In this document: positions 7,973-14,154 of the stretch, piece by piece
How positions within the stretch are numbered: position 1 is the first letter of the stretch
Layout of the letters: the number at the start of each line of letters is the position of its first letter
Source of the DNA: Candidatus Cardinium sp. cBcalN2
GTDB taxonomy: Bacteria > Bacteroidota > Bacteroidia > Cytophagales > Amoebophilaceae
Direction of reading: 5' to 3'
DNA length: 14,154 nt
Assembly (NCBI RefSeq): GCF_022810445.1
Contig: NZ_JAACGD010000021.1
Span: 1-14,154, forward strand
The notes under the pieces: model-generated
The model's database searches: none
Seen by the model: the letters and a program-made list of their open reading frames with translations, nothing else
Told to the model about the DNA's origin: nothing
Made by a program: the position numbers and the translations under genes

Positions 7973-8470
7973 ATGAATTTAATAACGCCCGATTTTGGCA
8001 TTATATTTTGGCAAACTACTACATTCTTAGTAGTCCTTTTGATATTATCTAAATTTGCTTGGAGGCCCATTTTAGCCATCGTAAAAGCACGAGAAGATGA
8101 GGTAGCCCATGCTATGGCTAAAATCACGCAAGCCCAGCTATTAATTAAGCAAGCAGATGATGACCGAGCTAGGTTAATAGAAGAAGCTCGCACAGAACGT
8201 GAGCGGATTATTGGCCAAGCATTGGCCACCCAACAAGCCATTATTGACCAGGCACATCAAGAAGCCTTAGTGGTGAAAGAACATTTATTAAAAGCAGCTA
8301 AAATCGAAATTACTAGAGAGGAAGCACGTGCGCTTGAAACATTAAAAGCCAATGTTGGGTCATTAGTGGTGCAAGTTGCAGAAAAATTATTGGTCAAAGA
8401 ACTCAGTCAAAATGGGGCGCAATGGGAACTAATAGAGCGGCTTATGGGAAATGAAAATGCAGCCACTTAA
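7973..8470 (+). CDS. atpF: F1Fo ATP synthase subunit b
   Basis: Subunit b is the peripheral stalk that holds F1 stationary against Fo. The 165-residue protein starts MNLITPDFGIIFWQ, the typical short exterior segment, followed by one membrane helix (about 11-28) and WRPILAIVKAREDEV, the conserved entry to the cytoplasmic part. Residues 38-145 form a long charged, Ala/Glu/Arg/Gln-rich helix with coiled-coil character. The C-terminal end (130-158) is the region that binds delta. There is a single b gene and no b' copy in this window. It is 20 bases upstream of atpH and surely co-transcribed. Confidence 0.95.
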   Translation: MNLITPDFGIIFWQTTTFLVVLLILSKFAWRPILAIVKAREDEVAHAMAKITQAQLLIKQADDDRARLIEEARTERERIIGQALATQQAIIDQAHQEALVVKEHLLKAAKIEITREEARALETLKANVGSLVVQVAEKLLVKELSQNGAQWELIERLMGNENAAT

Positions 8471-8490
8471 TGAAGACAAAAGCTTGATTT

Positions 8491-9063
8491 ATGTTAAAAA
8501 ACAATAAGATAGCAGCACGATATGCTAACGTTTTTTTAACCCAAGCCATTCAAAATGGCACACTTAAAAGCATCAGCAGTGATCTTTCTTTTTTGCAAAA
8601 TCAGTTTAAAAGTCATCCTACGCTCGATAGCTTACTCAATAATCCTACCATACCTCGTTCTGAGAAACAGCATTTGCTTAAAACCATTTGTAAGCAAAAC
8701 CTCCATCCGATGCTATGGAGGTTTATTGAACTCATTATAGACCAGCATCAAATTGATTTACTAAAAGAAATCTTAAATGCTTTGTCCATAGCCTACCAGG
8801 CTCATATGGGCATCCAATCTGCTATTTTAACCACTGCTATTCCGCTACCAGAATCATTAATGAAACGAATGGTAGAAGAGGTAAAAAAGTGGGTACCTTG
8901 TAAAGAAGTTTTGATGGAACAACAAATTGACCCCTCTATTATCGGAGGTTATATGCTTCAAATCGGCGCATTAAAACTAGATAGAACTATAAAAAATTAT
9001 CTGCATGGTCTGCAAAACTGTTTACACAGCTCACAAAGCTGCCATCTACTAAACGTAATTTAA
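8491..9063 (+). CDS. atpH: F1Fo ATP synthase subunit delta
   Basis: Delta joins the top of F1 (alpha N termini) to the b stalk. The 190-residue protein has the family N-terminal helical domain, beginning [14 protein letters not shown] (7-20), and the signature in the C-terminal half, [13 protein letters not shown] (147-159), followed by [13 protein letters not shown]. It is slightly longer than the usual 175-185 residues because of a Cys/Ser/His-containing tail after about 175. Sequence conservation is low apart from the signature, as is normal for delta. Its place between atpF and atpA confirms the assignment. Confidence 0.93.
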   Translation: MLKNNKIAARYANVFLTQAIQNGTLKSISSDLSFLQNQFKSHPTLDSLLNNPTIPRSEKQHLLKTICKQNLHPMLWRFIELIIDQHQIDLLKEILNALSIAYQAHMGIQSAILTTAIPLPESLMKRMVEEVKKWVPCKEVLMEQQIDPSIIGGYMLQIGALKLDRTIKNYLHGLQNCLHSSQSCHLLNVI

Positions 9064-9075
9064 GCATTCGATCCA

Positions 9076-9091
9076 ACTGCCAATTGGCAGT
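9076..9091. promoter_or_regulatory. 16-base perfect palindrome between atpH and atpA
   Basis: ACTGCCAATTGGCAGT is identical to its reverse complement. In RNA it can form a 6-bp, mostly G-C stem with an AATT loop. It is not followed by a T run, so it is not a standard terminator. It is 12 bases past the atpH stop and 54 before the atpA start. It could affect mRNA processing or stability, or be a protein-binding site; the role is unknown. Confidence 0.5.
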
Positions 9092-9145
9092 AAAATTAGT
9101 ATTTCGAAAGAAGGCCAGTCAGCAGACCAAATTATAACTAAACAA

Positions 9146-10726
9146 ATGGCACAAATCAATACAGATGCGGTTACAGCAATACTAAAAGCACAATTAGCTA
9201 ATTTTAAAACCGAAGCTGAACTAGAAGAAACCGGCATAGTGATTCAATCGGGTGATGGTGTAGTCCGAATCTACGGTCTTTTACATGCACAAGCAGGAGA
9301 ATTGCTTCTTTTTTCAAATGGGGCCAAAGGATTGGCTTTAAACTTAGAAGAGCATATGGTAGGTGCCGTTATTTTGGGAGAAGCAAATTCTATCAAGGAA
9401 GGTGATGTAGTCACTAGAACCAAACATGTCGCCTCTATTCAAGTAGGTGAAGGATTACTGGGACGTGTGGTAGATACCCTTGGTTTACCCATAGATGGCC
9501 ATGGTCCTATCGTTGGAGAAACTTTTGAAATGCCTCTAGAACGAAATGGCCCTGGTGTGATTTACCGTCAACCGGTAAATAGCCCCCTGCAAACAGGATT
9601 AAAAGCCATTGATGCCATGATTCCTATTGGTAAAGGACAAAGGGAACTGATTATTGGTGACAGGCAGTCTGGCAAAACTTCCATTGCACTCGATACGATT
9701 ATCAATCAGCGTAGATTATTCGAACAAGGTAAACCCATTTACTGTATTTATGTAGCCATTGGTCAAAAAGCATCTGCTGTAGCTGGTGTAGTAGAAACAT
9801 TGACCAAACATGGTGCTATGGCCTATACTACCATTGTAGCAGCCCCCTCTTCTGCTTCTGCACCCATGCAATCCTTTGCACCTTTTGCAGGAGCAGCCAT
9901 TGGTGAATTCTTTAGAGATACAGGTAGAGATGCATTAATTATCTACGATGATCTTTCGAAACAAGCTGTTGCTTATAGAGAGTTATCGCTATTGTTACGG
10001 AGGCCACCTGGTAGAGAAGCCTTTCCTGGTGATATTTTCTACTTGCACGCTCGTTTATTAGAACGTGCAGCACGCATTATTGCCAACGATGGCATGGCTG
10101 CTACTATGAATGATATGCCAGATGCCTTAATTGGTAAGGTCAAAGGAGGAGGATCACTCACCGCACTGCCTATTGTAGAAACCCAAATGGGTGATGTATC
10201 TGCTTATATTCCTACCAACGTTATTTCAATTACAGATGGGCAAATATTTCTAGAAATGAATTTATTTAATGCAGGCATTAAACCCGCCATTAATGTGGGT
10301 ATTTCTGTATCTCGCATTGGCGGTGCTGCGCAAATTAAAGCCATTAAAAAAGTAGCTGCTACCCTAAAATTAGACCAAGCCCAATTTGCTGAACTAGAAG
10401 CTTTTTCAAAGTTTAGCTCTGATTTAGAAGCTACTACCAAAAGAGCGATTGAGAGAGGACGCCAGAACCAAGAAATACTGAAGCAAAACTTACACGCCCC
10501 AATGGCTGTAGAAGAACAAGTAGCCATTTTATATATAGCCATGAATGGATATTTAGATAGAGTACCACTCAATCAAGTAAAAATATTTGAAAAACAATTT
10601 TTAGACTTATTGCGTGCCCAACATCCTACCATGCTCTCAACCATTGCAGAAAGCGCATGGGGAGATGCAATCATTCAGCTACTGGTAGAGGTAGCGGAAC
10701 CTCTTTTACTAAAATATTCAGATTGA
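9146..10726 (+). CDS. atpA: F1 ATP synthase subunit alpha
   Basis: Alpha alternates with beta in the F1 hexamer, binds non-catalytic nucleotide and supplies the arginine finger to the beta site. The 526-residue protein has the N-terminal beta-barrel (about 25-95), the nucleotide-binding core with P-loop GDRQSGKTS (171-179), the segment [20 protein letters not shown] (264-283), and [10 protein letters not shown] with the finger Arg390. The C-terminal helical bundle follows from about 395. All expected motifs are intact and the length is normal for Bacteroidota. It is 82 bases from atpH and 5 bases from atpG. The catalytic beta subunit (atpD) is not in this window. Confidence 0.98.
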   Translation: MAQINTDAVTAILKAQLANFKTEAELEETGIVIQSGDGVVRIYGLLHAQAGELLLFSNGAKGLALNLEEHMVGAVILGEANSIKEGDVVTRTKHVASIQVGEGLLGRVVDTLGLPIDGHGPIVGETFEMPLERNGPGVIYRQPVNSPLQTGLKAIDAMIPIGKGQRELIIGDRQSGKTSIALDTIINQRRLFEQGKPIYCIYVAIGQKASAVAGVVETLTKHGAMAYTTIVAAPSSASAPMQSFAPFAGAAIGEFFRDTGRDALIIYDDLSKQAVAYRELSLLLRRPPGREAFPGDIFYLHARLLERAARIIANDGMAATMNDMPDALIGKVKGGGSLTALPIVETQMGDVSAYIPTNVISITDGQIFLEMNLFNAGIKPAINVGISVSRIGGAAQIKAIKKVAATLKLDQAQFAELEAFSKFSSDLEATTKRAIERGRQNQEILKQNLHAPMAVEEQVAILYIAMNGYLDRVPLNQVKIFEKQFLDLLRAQHPTMLSTIAESAWGDAIIQLLVEVAEPLLLKYSD

Positions 10727-10731
10727 TCACT

Positions 10732-11628
10732 ATGGCACATCTTAAGGAAGTAGTAGACCGCATAAACCTGATAGGCTTTACCCAGCAAATCACCCAAGCT
10801 ATGAAAATGGTATCTGCTTCAAAATTGCATAAGATTCAACAAGTGCTGTTGCCTTTAAAAGTCTATACAAGAGAATATAACAGATTGTTGCATAGGCTTC
10901 TACAAGCTATAGATGAGGGTCAGCTAACGCATCCTTTAACAAAGGCCAAAATAGGGAAACGGTTATTAGTGGTAGTAATGGGATCCAATCGAGGGTTATG
11001 TGGTGCCTTTAACAAAAATGTGCTCAGAGCAGCGAATGAATATATTACAACCCGCCAAAAAAAGGCATCTACTACCATAGAGGTGCTAGTTATTGGAAAA
11101 AAAGTCCATCAGTTTTTTAAAAAGTATGATATACCGCTTATAGAGCGCTATGTTAACCTTGTAGAAAAAGCAAACGATCAGGCCAGTAGTGAGCTAGCTA
11201 CCTATTGTATAGAAGGTTTTGAGCAAAACCATTATACTGAAATTGTATTGGCTTATACTGCTTTTAAAAATTCGGCCAAACAAGAAGTAGTCATAGTACC
11301 TTTCTTACCTTTTTTACCTAATCTAGATCTAGCAACAGATACTCCCCCCTCTTCTACTCGATCCCTTGACTATATTTATGAGCCTTCACAGGAGCTATTG
11401 ATCGCACAGCTTATTCCTGAAATACTCAAACATAAAATGATGCATATGCTGGTTGAATCTAGTGCTAGTGAGCATGCTGCCAGAATGGCTACCATGACCC
11501 AAGCAACTGATAACGCAGATGAGCTTTTAAAAGTATTGCGTATTAGCTATAATAGAACTAGACAAGCATTGATTACAAACTCATTAGCAGAAATTACAAG
11601 TGGTGCAGAAGCTTTAGCAGAAACGTAA
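10732..11628 (+). CDS. atpG: F1 ATP synthase subunit gamma
   Basis: Gamma is the central rotor shaft that couples c-ring turning to the F1 sites. From ATG 10732 the protein has 298 residues. The N-terminal helix has the near-invariant TQQITQAMKMVSASKLHKIQ (17-36), followed by SNRGLCGAFN (85-94). The C-terminal helix contains SEHAARMATMTQATDNADEL (246-265), which pairs with the first helix to form the coiled-coil shaft. The frame is open upstream into atpA, but the start five bases after the atpA stop gives the canonical N terminus (MAHLKEVVDRI). Last gene of the cluster; atpD and atpC do not follow. Confidence 0.97.
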   Translation: MAHLKEVVDRINLIGFTQQITQAMKMVSASKLHKIQQVLLPLKVYTREYNRLLHRLLQAIDEGQLTHPLTKAKIGKRLLVVVMGSNRGLCGAFNKNVLRAANEYITTRQKKASTTIEVLVIGKKVHQFFKKYDIPLIERYVNLVEKANDQASSELATYCIEGFEQNHYTEIVLAYTAFKNSAKQEVVIVPFLPFLPNLDLATDTPPSSTRSLDYIYEPSQELLIAQLIPEILKHKMMHMLVESSASEHAARMATMTQATDNADELLKVLRISYNRTRQALITNSLAEITSGAEALAET

Positions 11629-11750
11629 GAGGTGATAGCCAGAGTAGATAAGCTGATTCAGTAATAAAAAATAAGTGTTAGTCTTGAGTCGAAACCGTAA
11701 CTTTCTGTTCTTTCGTGCACGCTGTTCCAGAGTATCTGTTCCTGACACTG

Positions 11751-11770
11751 TTAAAAAATGAATTTTTTAA
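11751..11770 (+). terminator. AT-rich hairpin, possible terminator for the atp operon
   Basis: TTAAAAAA (11751-11758) and TTTTTTAA (11763-11770) can form an 8-bp stem around TGAA, ending in a T run. The stem is all A-T and therefore weak. It sits directly against repeat copy 3 and could act with it on read-through from either side. Confidence 0.3.
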
Positions 11771-11771
11771 A

Positions 11772-11827
11772 GCTACTTTTTGCTTGATCAAAAAGTAGCC
11801 AAAAAATCAAGCGCTGATGAAAAAAGT
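11772..11827 (+). repeat. Hairpin repeat family, copy 3
   Basis: An 11-bp perfect stem (11772-11782 with 11789-11799, GCTACTTTTTG/CAAAAAGTAGC) closes the loop CTTGAT (11783-11788). ATCAAG at 11806-11811 is complementary to the loop; with the flanking G11782 and C11812 the match is 7 bp. The tail GATGAAAAAAGT resembles the tails of copies 1 and 2. It is oriented like atpG and lies between two convergent genes. Confidence 0.78.
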
Positions 11828-11939
11828 GCGCGTTTTTTCCTAGCATAAACCATAGTGGTGAGCGGAAACTAATTATTTTAACTTACTTAGAGTGACTAAA
11901 TTTAAATCAATAATCCAGTTCAACGAAAAAGTTAAAGTA

Positions 11940-12566
11940 TCACAACATAGGCTGAGCATGTAAAATAGGTTCTATCTTTTCTTGAAACACTTTCCATGGA
12001 TCTCCACTTTTTACTTCCACATTAACCAATTTGATACCTATCTCTTGAATAATAGGATGTTCTTTAATGCGCAGAAAACGATTCGAATCGATTAAATATT
12101 TTTCTTGCTTACCTTTGTATTCAAACTTTTTTCCAGCACGTTTTTCTGCTGCTATATAATCTTCTGTAAGTATAATAGAAAGAAAAGGATACATATGCCT
12201 TATATGTTTGGCAAATAGGAAAAAGAACTTTCTAGCCTCTTCCAGCTCCCAATCAGCTAGCTGATTTTGATAGCCAAATGTTTCTAAAAAGGAACCCTTA
12301 AAGACTACTATATCGTAGTGATTCCAGTCAATCTGATCAAATATTTCTTTACTACAGGTAAGGTAAAGTAAAGCTTCTGTAAAAGCAGACAACGCCATAT
12401 GATGATGTAAGACTATGTTATTCGCTAACTGACCATAGTTAGATCCCTTCGGATCGGCTATGCCAGTTACTCTTTTCCCTTTTTTTTTAAAAAACTCCAT
12501 TATATAGTTTGTTATTTCTTGTCTAGGAGTACCAGAGATTCCATTAATGGTATATAAAAGAGCCAT
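11940..12566 (-). CDS. Thymidylate kinase-like protein with degenerate P-loop
   Basis: The 208-residue protein follows the dTMP kinase plan: TINGISGTPRQE (6-17) stands where EGIDGSGKST would be; ADPKGS (37-42) where REPGGT would be; TEALLYLTCSKEIFDQ (63-78) matches TEALLFAADRAQH; a lid-like segment with AAEKRAGKKFEYKG (139-152) matches the ALxRxxxxDRFE region; and PWKVFQEKIEPIL (190-202) matches the C-terminal helix. The P-loop lacks the phosphate-binding Lys and the Ser/Thr that follows it, and the Asp-Arg-Tyr motif is replaced by FKGS (89-92). As it stands, normal ATP-dependent dTMP phosphorylation is doubtful. It may be a divergent paralogue with another role, or an enzyme using altered chemistry. 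The ORF is intact, which argues against simple decay. I base homology on motif order only, not on a search. Confidence 0.65.
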   Translation of the reverse strand: MALLYTINGISGTPRQEITNYIMEFFKKKGKRVTGIADPKGSNYGQLANNIVLHHHMALSAFTEALLYLTCSKEIFDQIDWNHYDIVVFKGSFLETFGYQNQLADWELEEARKFFFLFAKHIRHMYPFLSIILTEDYIAAEKRAGKKFEYKGKQEKYLIDSNRFLRIKEHPIIQEIGIKLVNVEVKSGDPWKVFQEKIEPILHAQPML

Positions 12567-12653
12567 GACGATTATCTTTTTTACTTTAACTAAACTAACT
12601 TATTGAGCAATACATCTATCACTAGATAAACATAAAAATAAAAATTTACCAAA

Positions 12654-13010
12654 ATGAACTACGCAGAAGATGGTAAGTTCACATTTAAAGATGGTGATTA
12701 TAAGTGTAATCTGTTTGTTTATGATGTAATATATGAAGCTGTAGGAAGTGCTCCTCACAATGGTTATCATCCTCATACTGCTAAAAAGTAGGCAAGTTCT
12801 GATTCTATTAAGAATTGCAAATACATGGGCACTTTAGAAACATGGCAGGCAGGTGATGTTATTGCTAAAGAAATCAATTATACAAATGCTTCTGGCCATT
12901 GTGGGATTGCAGTTAGTAGTACAGAGGTGGTAGCTGCTGGTTCCAATAAGGTAAGTCAAGGTTCTCATGGTTTGATTGGTGCTACCGTGAGAAGATATAC
13001 TGGTGATTAA
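12654..13010 (+). pseudogene. NlpC/P60-type cysteine amidase domain, interrupted by TAG
   Basis: One frame runs 118 codons from ATG 12654 to TAA 13008-13010, broken only by TAG at 12789-12791 (codon 46). Before the stop, YKCNLFVYDVI holds the probable nucleophile Cys18. After it come WQAGDVIAKE and ASGHCGIAVSS with the probable catalytic His82, then a terminal RRYTGD. This is the pattern of small peptidoglycan-hydrolysing NlpC/P60/CHAP-like domains often found as toxins (KCNxFVxD, then GDV, then GHxGI). The family usually has Trp in the position of codon 46 (TAKK-stop-A against TAxxWA), so a single TGG to TAG change would explain the break. No signal peptide is visible; a stop lies just upstream of the ATG. 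A restart at ATG 12825 would give a 61-residue piece without the Cys. Sequencing error or read-through remain possible. Confidence 0.65.
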
Positions 13011-13118
13011 GTAATTAAAATAATATTGATTATGAATGTAATAAAATAAATAGAAACATTACAACTTCAATGCTTTAAAAGCAAATATACCCATTTCTAA
13101 ATAACTAACTTGAGAAGT

Positions 13119-13262
13119 ATGCATAACAAGCACCAAGTTATATGGGAGACGGAGGATTTAATTTATCAATTAAGAAATGTTATGCAATTAGTGAAAGGAA
13201 TATATGTTTATATTTATGCAAGAATAGGATATGACTATAACCAATTTGCAACAAATAGATAG
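13119..13262 (+). CDS. Doubtful 47-codon ORF, unknown
   Basis: ATG 13119 opens 47 codons (MHNKHQVIWE at the start, YDYNQFATNR at the end) stopping at TAG 13260-13262. The predicted peptide begins as an acidic helix-like stretch and turns aromatic and basic (VYIYARIGYDY). It lies between the broken amidase and the secreted protein. Its composition is protein-like but nothing else supports it; it may be a fragment of an older gene. Confidence 0.22.
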   Translation: MHNKHQVIWETEDLIYQLRNVMQLVKGIYVYIYARIGYDYNQFATNR

Positions 13263-13292
13263 GTGTGTAATGCTAAACGAGAATTATTAATT

Positions 13293-14075
13293 ATGTCTTC
13301 TCTGTTTATTTCAGTAGATAAGTTACTATGTTACTCCAAGTCATTCTTATGTTTTTGCTTTGCGGCATCATTTACTTCAAGCTTTGTATATGCTCAACAA
13401 GATTTTTGGCTAAATTGTGCACATTATTTTATTTCATTTCCTCGTTACGAAAATCACAAAGAACCTACGGATCTTCTTGAGAACGGTTGTAAATGGGGTA
13501 CATGGGTAACTTTTTCTAACAAAGTTATAGCTATTGAATTGAAAGTAGGTCAATGGGAGCATCCTGAAGAGCTATTCAGATCTAAAGATTTTCTAGTGAT
13601 GTACAAGCATCCATCTTATTACCAACAAGCTGTATTAGCGTATTTAGCAGAAAGTTTCCCAACAGATAAACAGAAAAAAATTGCTATTTATGCGATGAGG
13701 TATACCTATGATTTTTACACTTTTTTAAAAGAATGCTTTAAACTTTATAGACATAAAAAACTATCCAAATCACTTTTTGAAACCGTATTGCAGTTGAAGT
13801 TTCTGTTTCCTACATATGATTACGTGGCCTCAGAATCTAACAGAGATGCTTGTTTTATTGCTCTATTGCAACAAATAAGAAAAGAAGAAATATTGGATGG
13901 ATCCTTACGAAAAACAATTACGCAAGTGCTATCGGGTAATTTGATTAAGAAATCGAAAGAACATCCAAAACATGCCATTTTTGAAGCCCAAAAAGGTCCT
14001 TTCGACCTGAAGGTTATTTTTCAGCAAATGGCAAAAGAATGTGAATCCTATGATGTAGACACCTGTAGTAGTTGA
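13293..14075 (+). CDS. Secreted protein of unknown family, candidate immunity protein
   Basis: I do not recognise this 260-residue protein. ATG 13293 is preferred; a GTG at 13263 would add ten residues before the signal. The N terminus has a hydrophobic, Cys/Phe-rich segment (about 14-33) ending in FVYA before QQDFW, a plausible signal-peptidase I site, so the mature protein should be periplasmic or secreted. Residues 36-90 mix strands and aromatics (CKWGTWVTFSNKVIAIELKV). From about 95 the chain looks mostly helical and charged, with HPSYYQQAVLAYLAESF and KLSKSLFETVLQLKFL. It follows the interrupted amidase on the same strand, 282 bases downstream. Immunity proteins to peptidoglycan-amidase toxins are exported to the periplasm, so the pairing suggests this role; it is inference from location and export only. 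Confidence 0.6.
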   Translation: MSSLFISVDKLLCYSKSFLCFCFAASFTSSFVYAQQDFWLNCAHYFISFPRYENHKEPTDLLENGCKWGTWVTFSNKVIAIELKVGQWEHPEELFRSKDFLVMYKHPSYYQQAVLAYLAESFPTDKQKKIAIYAMRYTYDFYTFLKECFKLYRHKKLSKSLFETVLQLKFLFPTYDYVASESNRDACFIALLQQIRKEEILDGSLRKTITQVLSGNLIKKSKEHPKHAIFEAQKGPFDLKVIFQQMAKECESYDVDTCSS

Positions 14076-14127
14076 TATTTAATCGGACATTTGTTAATTT
14101 GTGTTGATATAAATAACAACAACTATT

Positions 14128-14154
14128 ATGAACTTACATCAAAAAATCATCAAG
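14128..14154 (+). CDS. Possible start of a truncated gene
   Basis: ATG 14128 opens nine codons (MNLHQKIIK) that run off the window. It is 52 bases after the previous stop on the same strand, behind an A/T-rich leader. Too short to identify. Confidence 0.3.

Larger units (their letters stand above)
11629..11939. other. Intergenic region between convergent atpG and tmk-like genes
   Basis: This 311-base stretch contains no ORF I can support. It holds the AT-rich hairpin at 11751-11770 and repeat copy 3 at 11772-11827, entered separately. The remaining parts (11629-11750 and 11828-11939) show nothing recognisable. Both flanking genes end here, so transcription from both sides must stop or collide within it. 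Confidence 0.6.

Noticed and set aside
7825..8241. 138-codon minus-strand ORF across atpE/atpF
   Set aside because: Antisense shadow of atpE and atpF, with Cys/Ser/Ala-rich composition typical of the opposite strand.
10204..10572. 122-codon minus-strand ORF within atpA
   Set aside because: Antisense to the well conserved atpA coding sequence; no motif.
10657..10731. atpG starting inside atpA
   Set aside because: The overlap is only an open frame; the canonical gamma N terminus begins at 10732.
1..14154. tRNA, rRNA, CRISPR array or intact insertion sequence
   Set aside because: No cloverleaf, rRNA motif, regularly spaced repeat-spacer pattern or transposase domain was seen.

Overview
The window reads as a piece of a low-GC Bacteroidota chromosome, most likely an intracellular symbiont of the Amoebophilaceae (Cardinium/Amoebophilus-like). 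The basis is: F1Fo genes in the order atpB-atpE-atpF-atpH-atpA-atpG with no atpD or atpC (the Bacteroidota split arrangement); an AtpB with a signal peptide and a soluble N-terminal domain; promoter-like TTG/TAnnTTTG motifs instead of sigma70 boxes; no obvious Shine-Dalgarno sequences before most starts; and a Bacteroidota-type helix-hairpin-helix plus beta-barrel protein. The exact genus is inference.

Layout. 1-712: a hairpin repeat (copy 1), then a minus-strand lipoprotein gene with an in-frame 45-codon duplication. 713-1178: about 460 bases without a convincing gene, possibly holding coding debris. 1179-3323: rnr (RNase R). 3437-3491: repeat copy 2. 3514-4119 (minus): exported single-HKD phospholipase D/nuclease-like protein. 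4257-6326 (minus): HhH/beta-barrel outer-membrane protein. 6327-6591: divergent region with a good Bacteroidota-type promoter. 6592-11628: atpBEFHAG, with a possible internal promoter before atpE and a 16-base perfect palindrome between atpH and atpA. 11751-11827: AT hairpin and repeat copy 3. 11940-12566 (minus): thymidylate-kinase-like protein whose P-loop is degenerate. 12654-13010: NlpC/P60-type cysteine amidase domain cut by an in-frame TAG. 13119-13262: doubtful 47-codon ORF. 13293-14075: secreted protein of unknown family, a candidate immunity partner of the amidase. 14128-14154: possible start of a further gene.

Function. The atp genes make the whole Fo sector (a, c, b) plus delta, alpha and gamma of F1; beta and epsilon must come from elsewhere in the genome. 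RNase R is housekeeping RNA decay. The rest is envelope or accessory material: a lipoprotein, an exported PLD protein, an outer-membrane barrel and a decayed peptidoglycan-amidase locus.

The most interesting signals are the hairpin repeat family, which keeps its stem by compensatory changes and has a loop complementary to its own 3' flank, and the amidase/secreted-protein pair in which the putative toxin has been silenced by what looks like a single TGG to TAG change.
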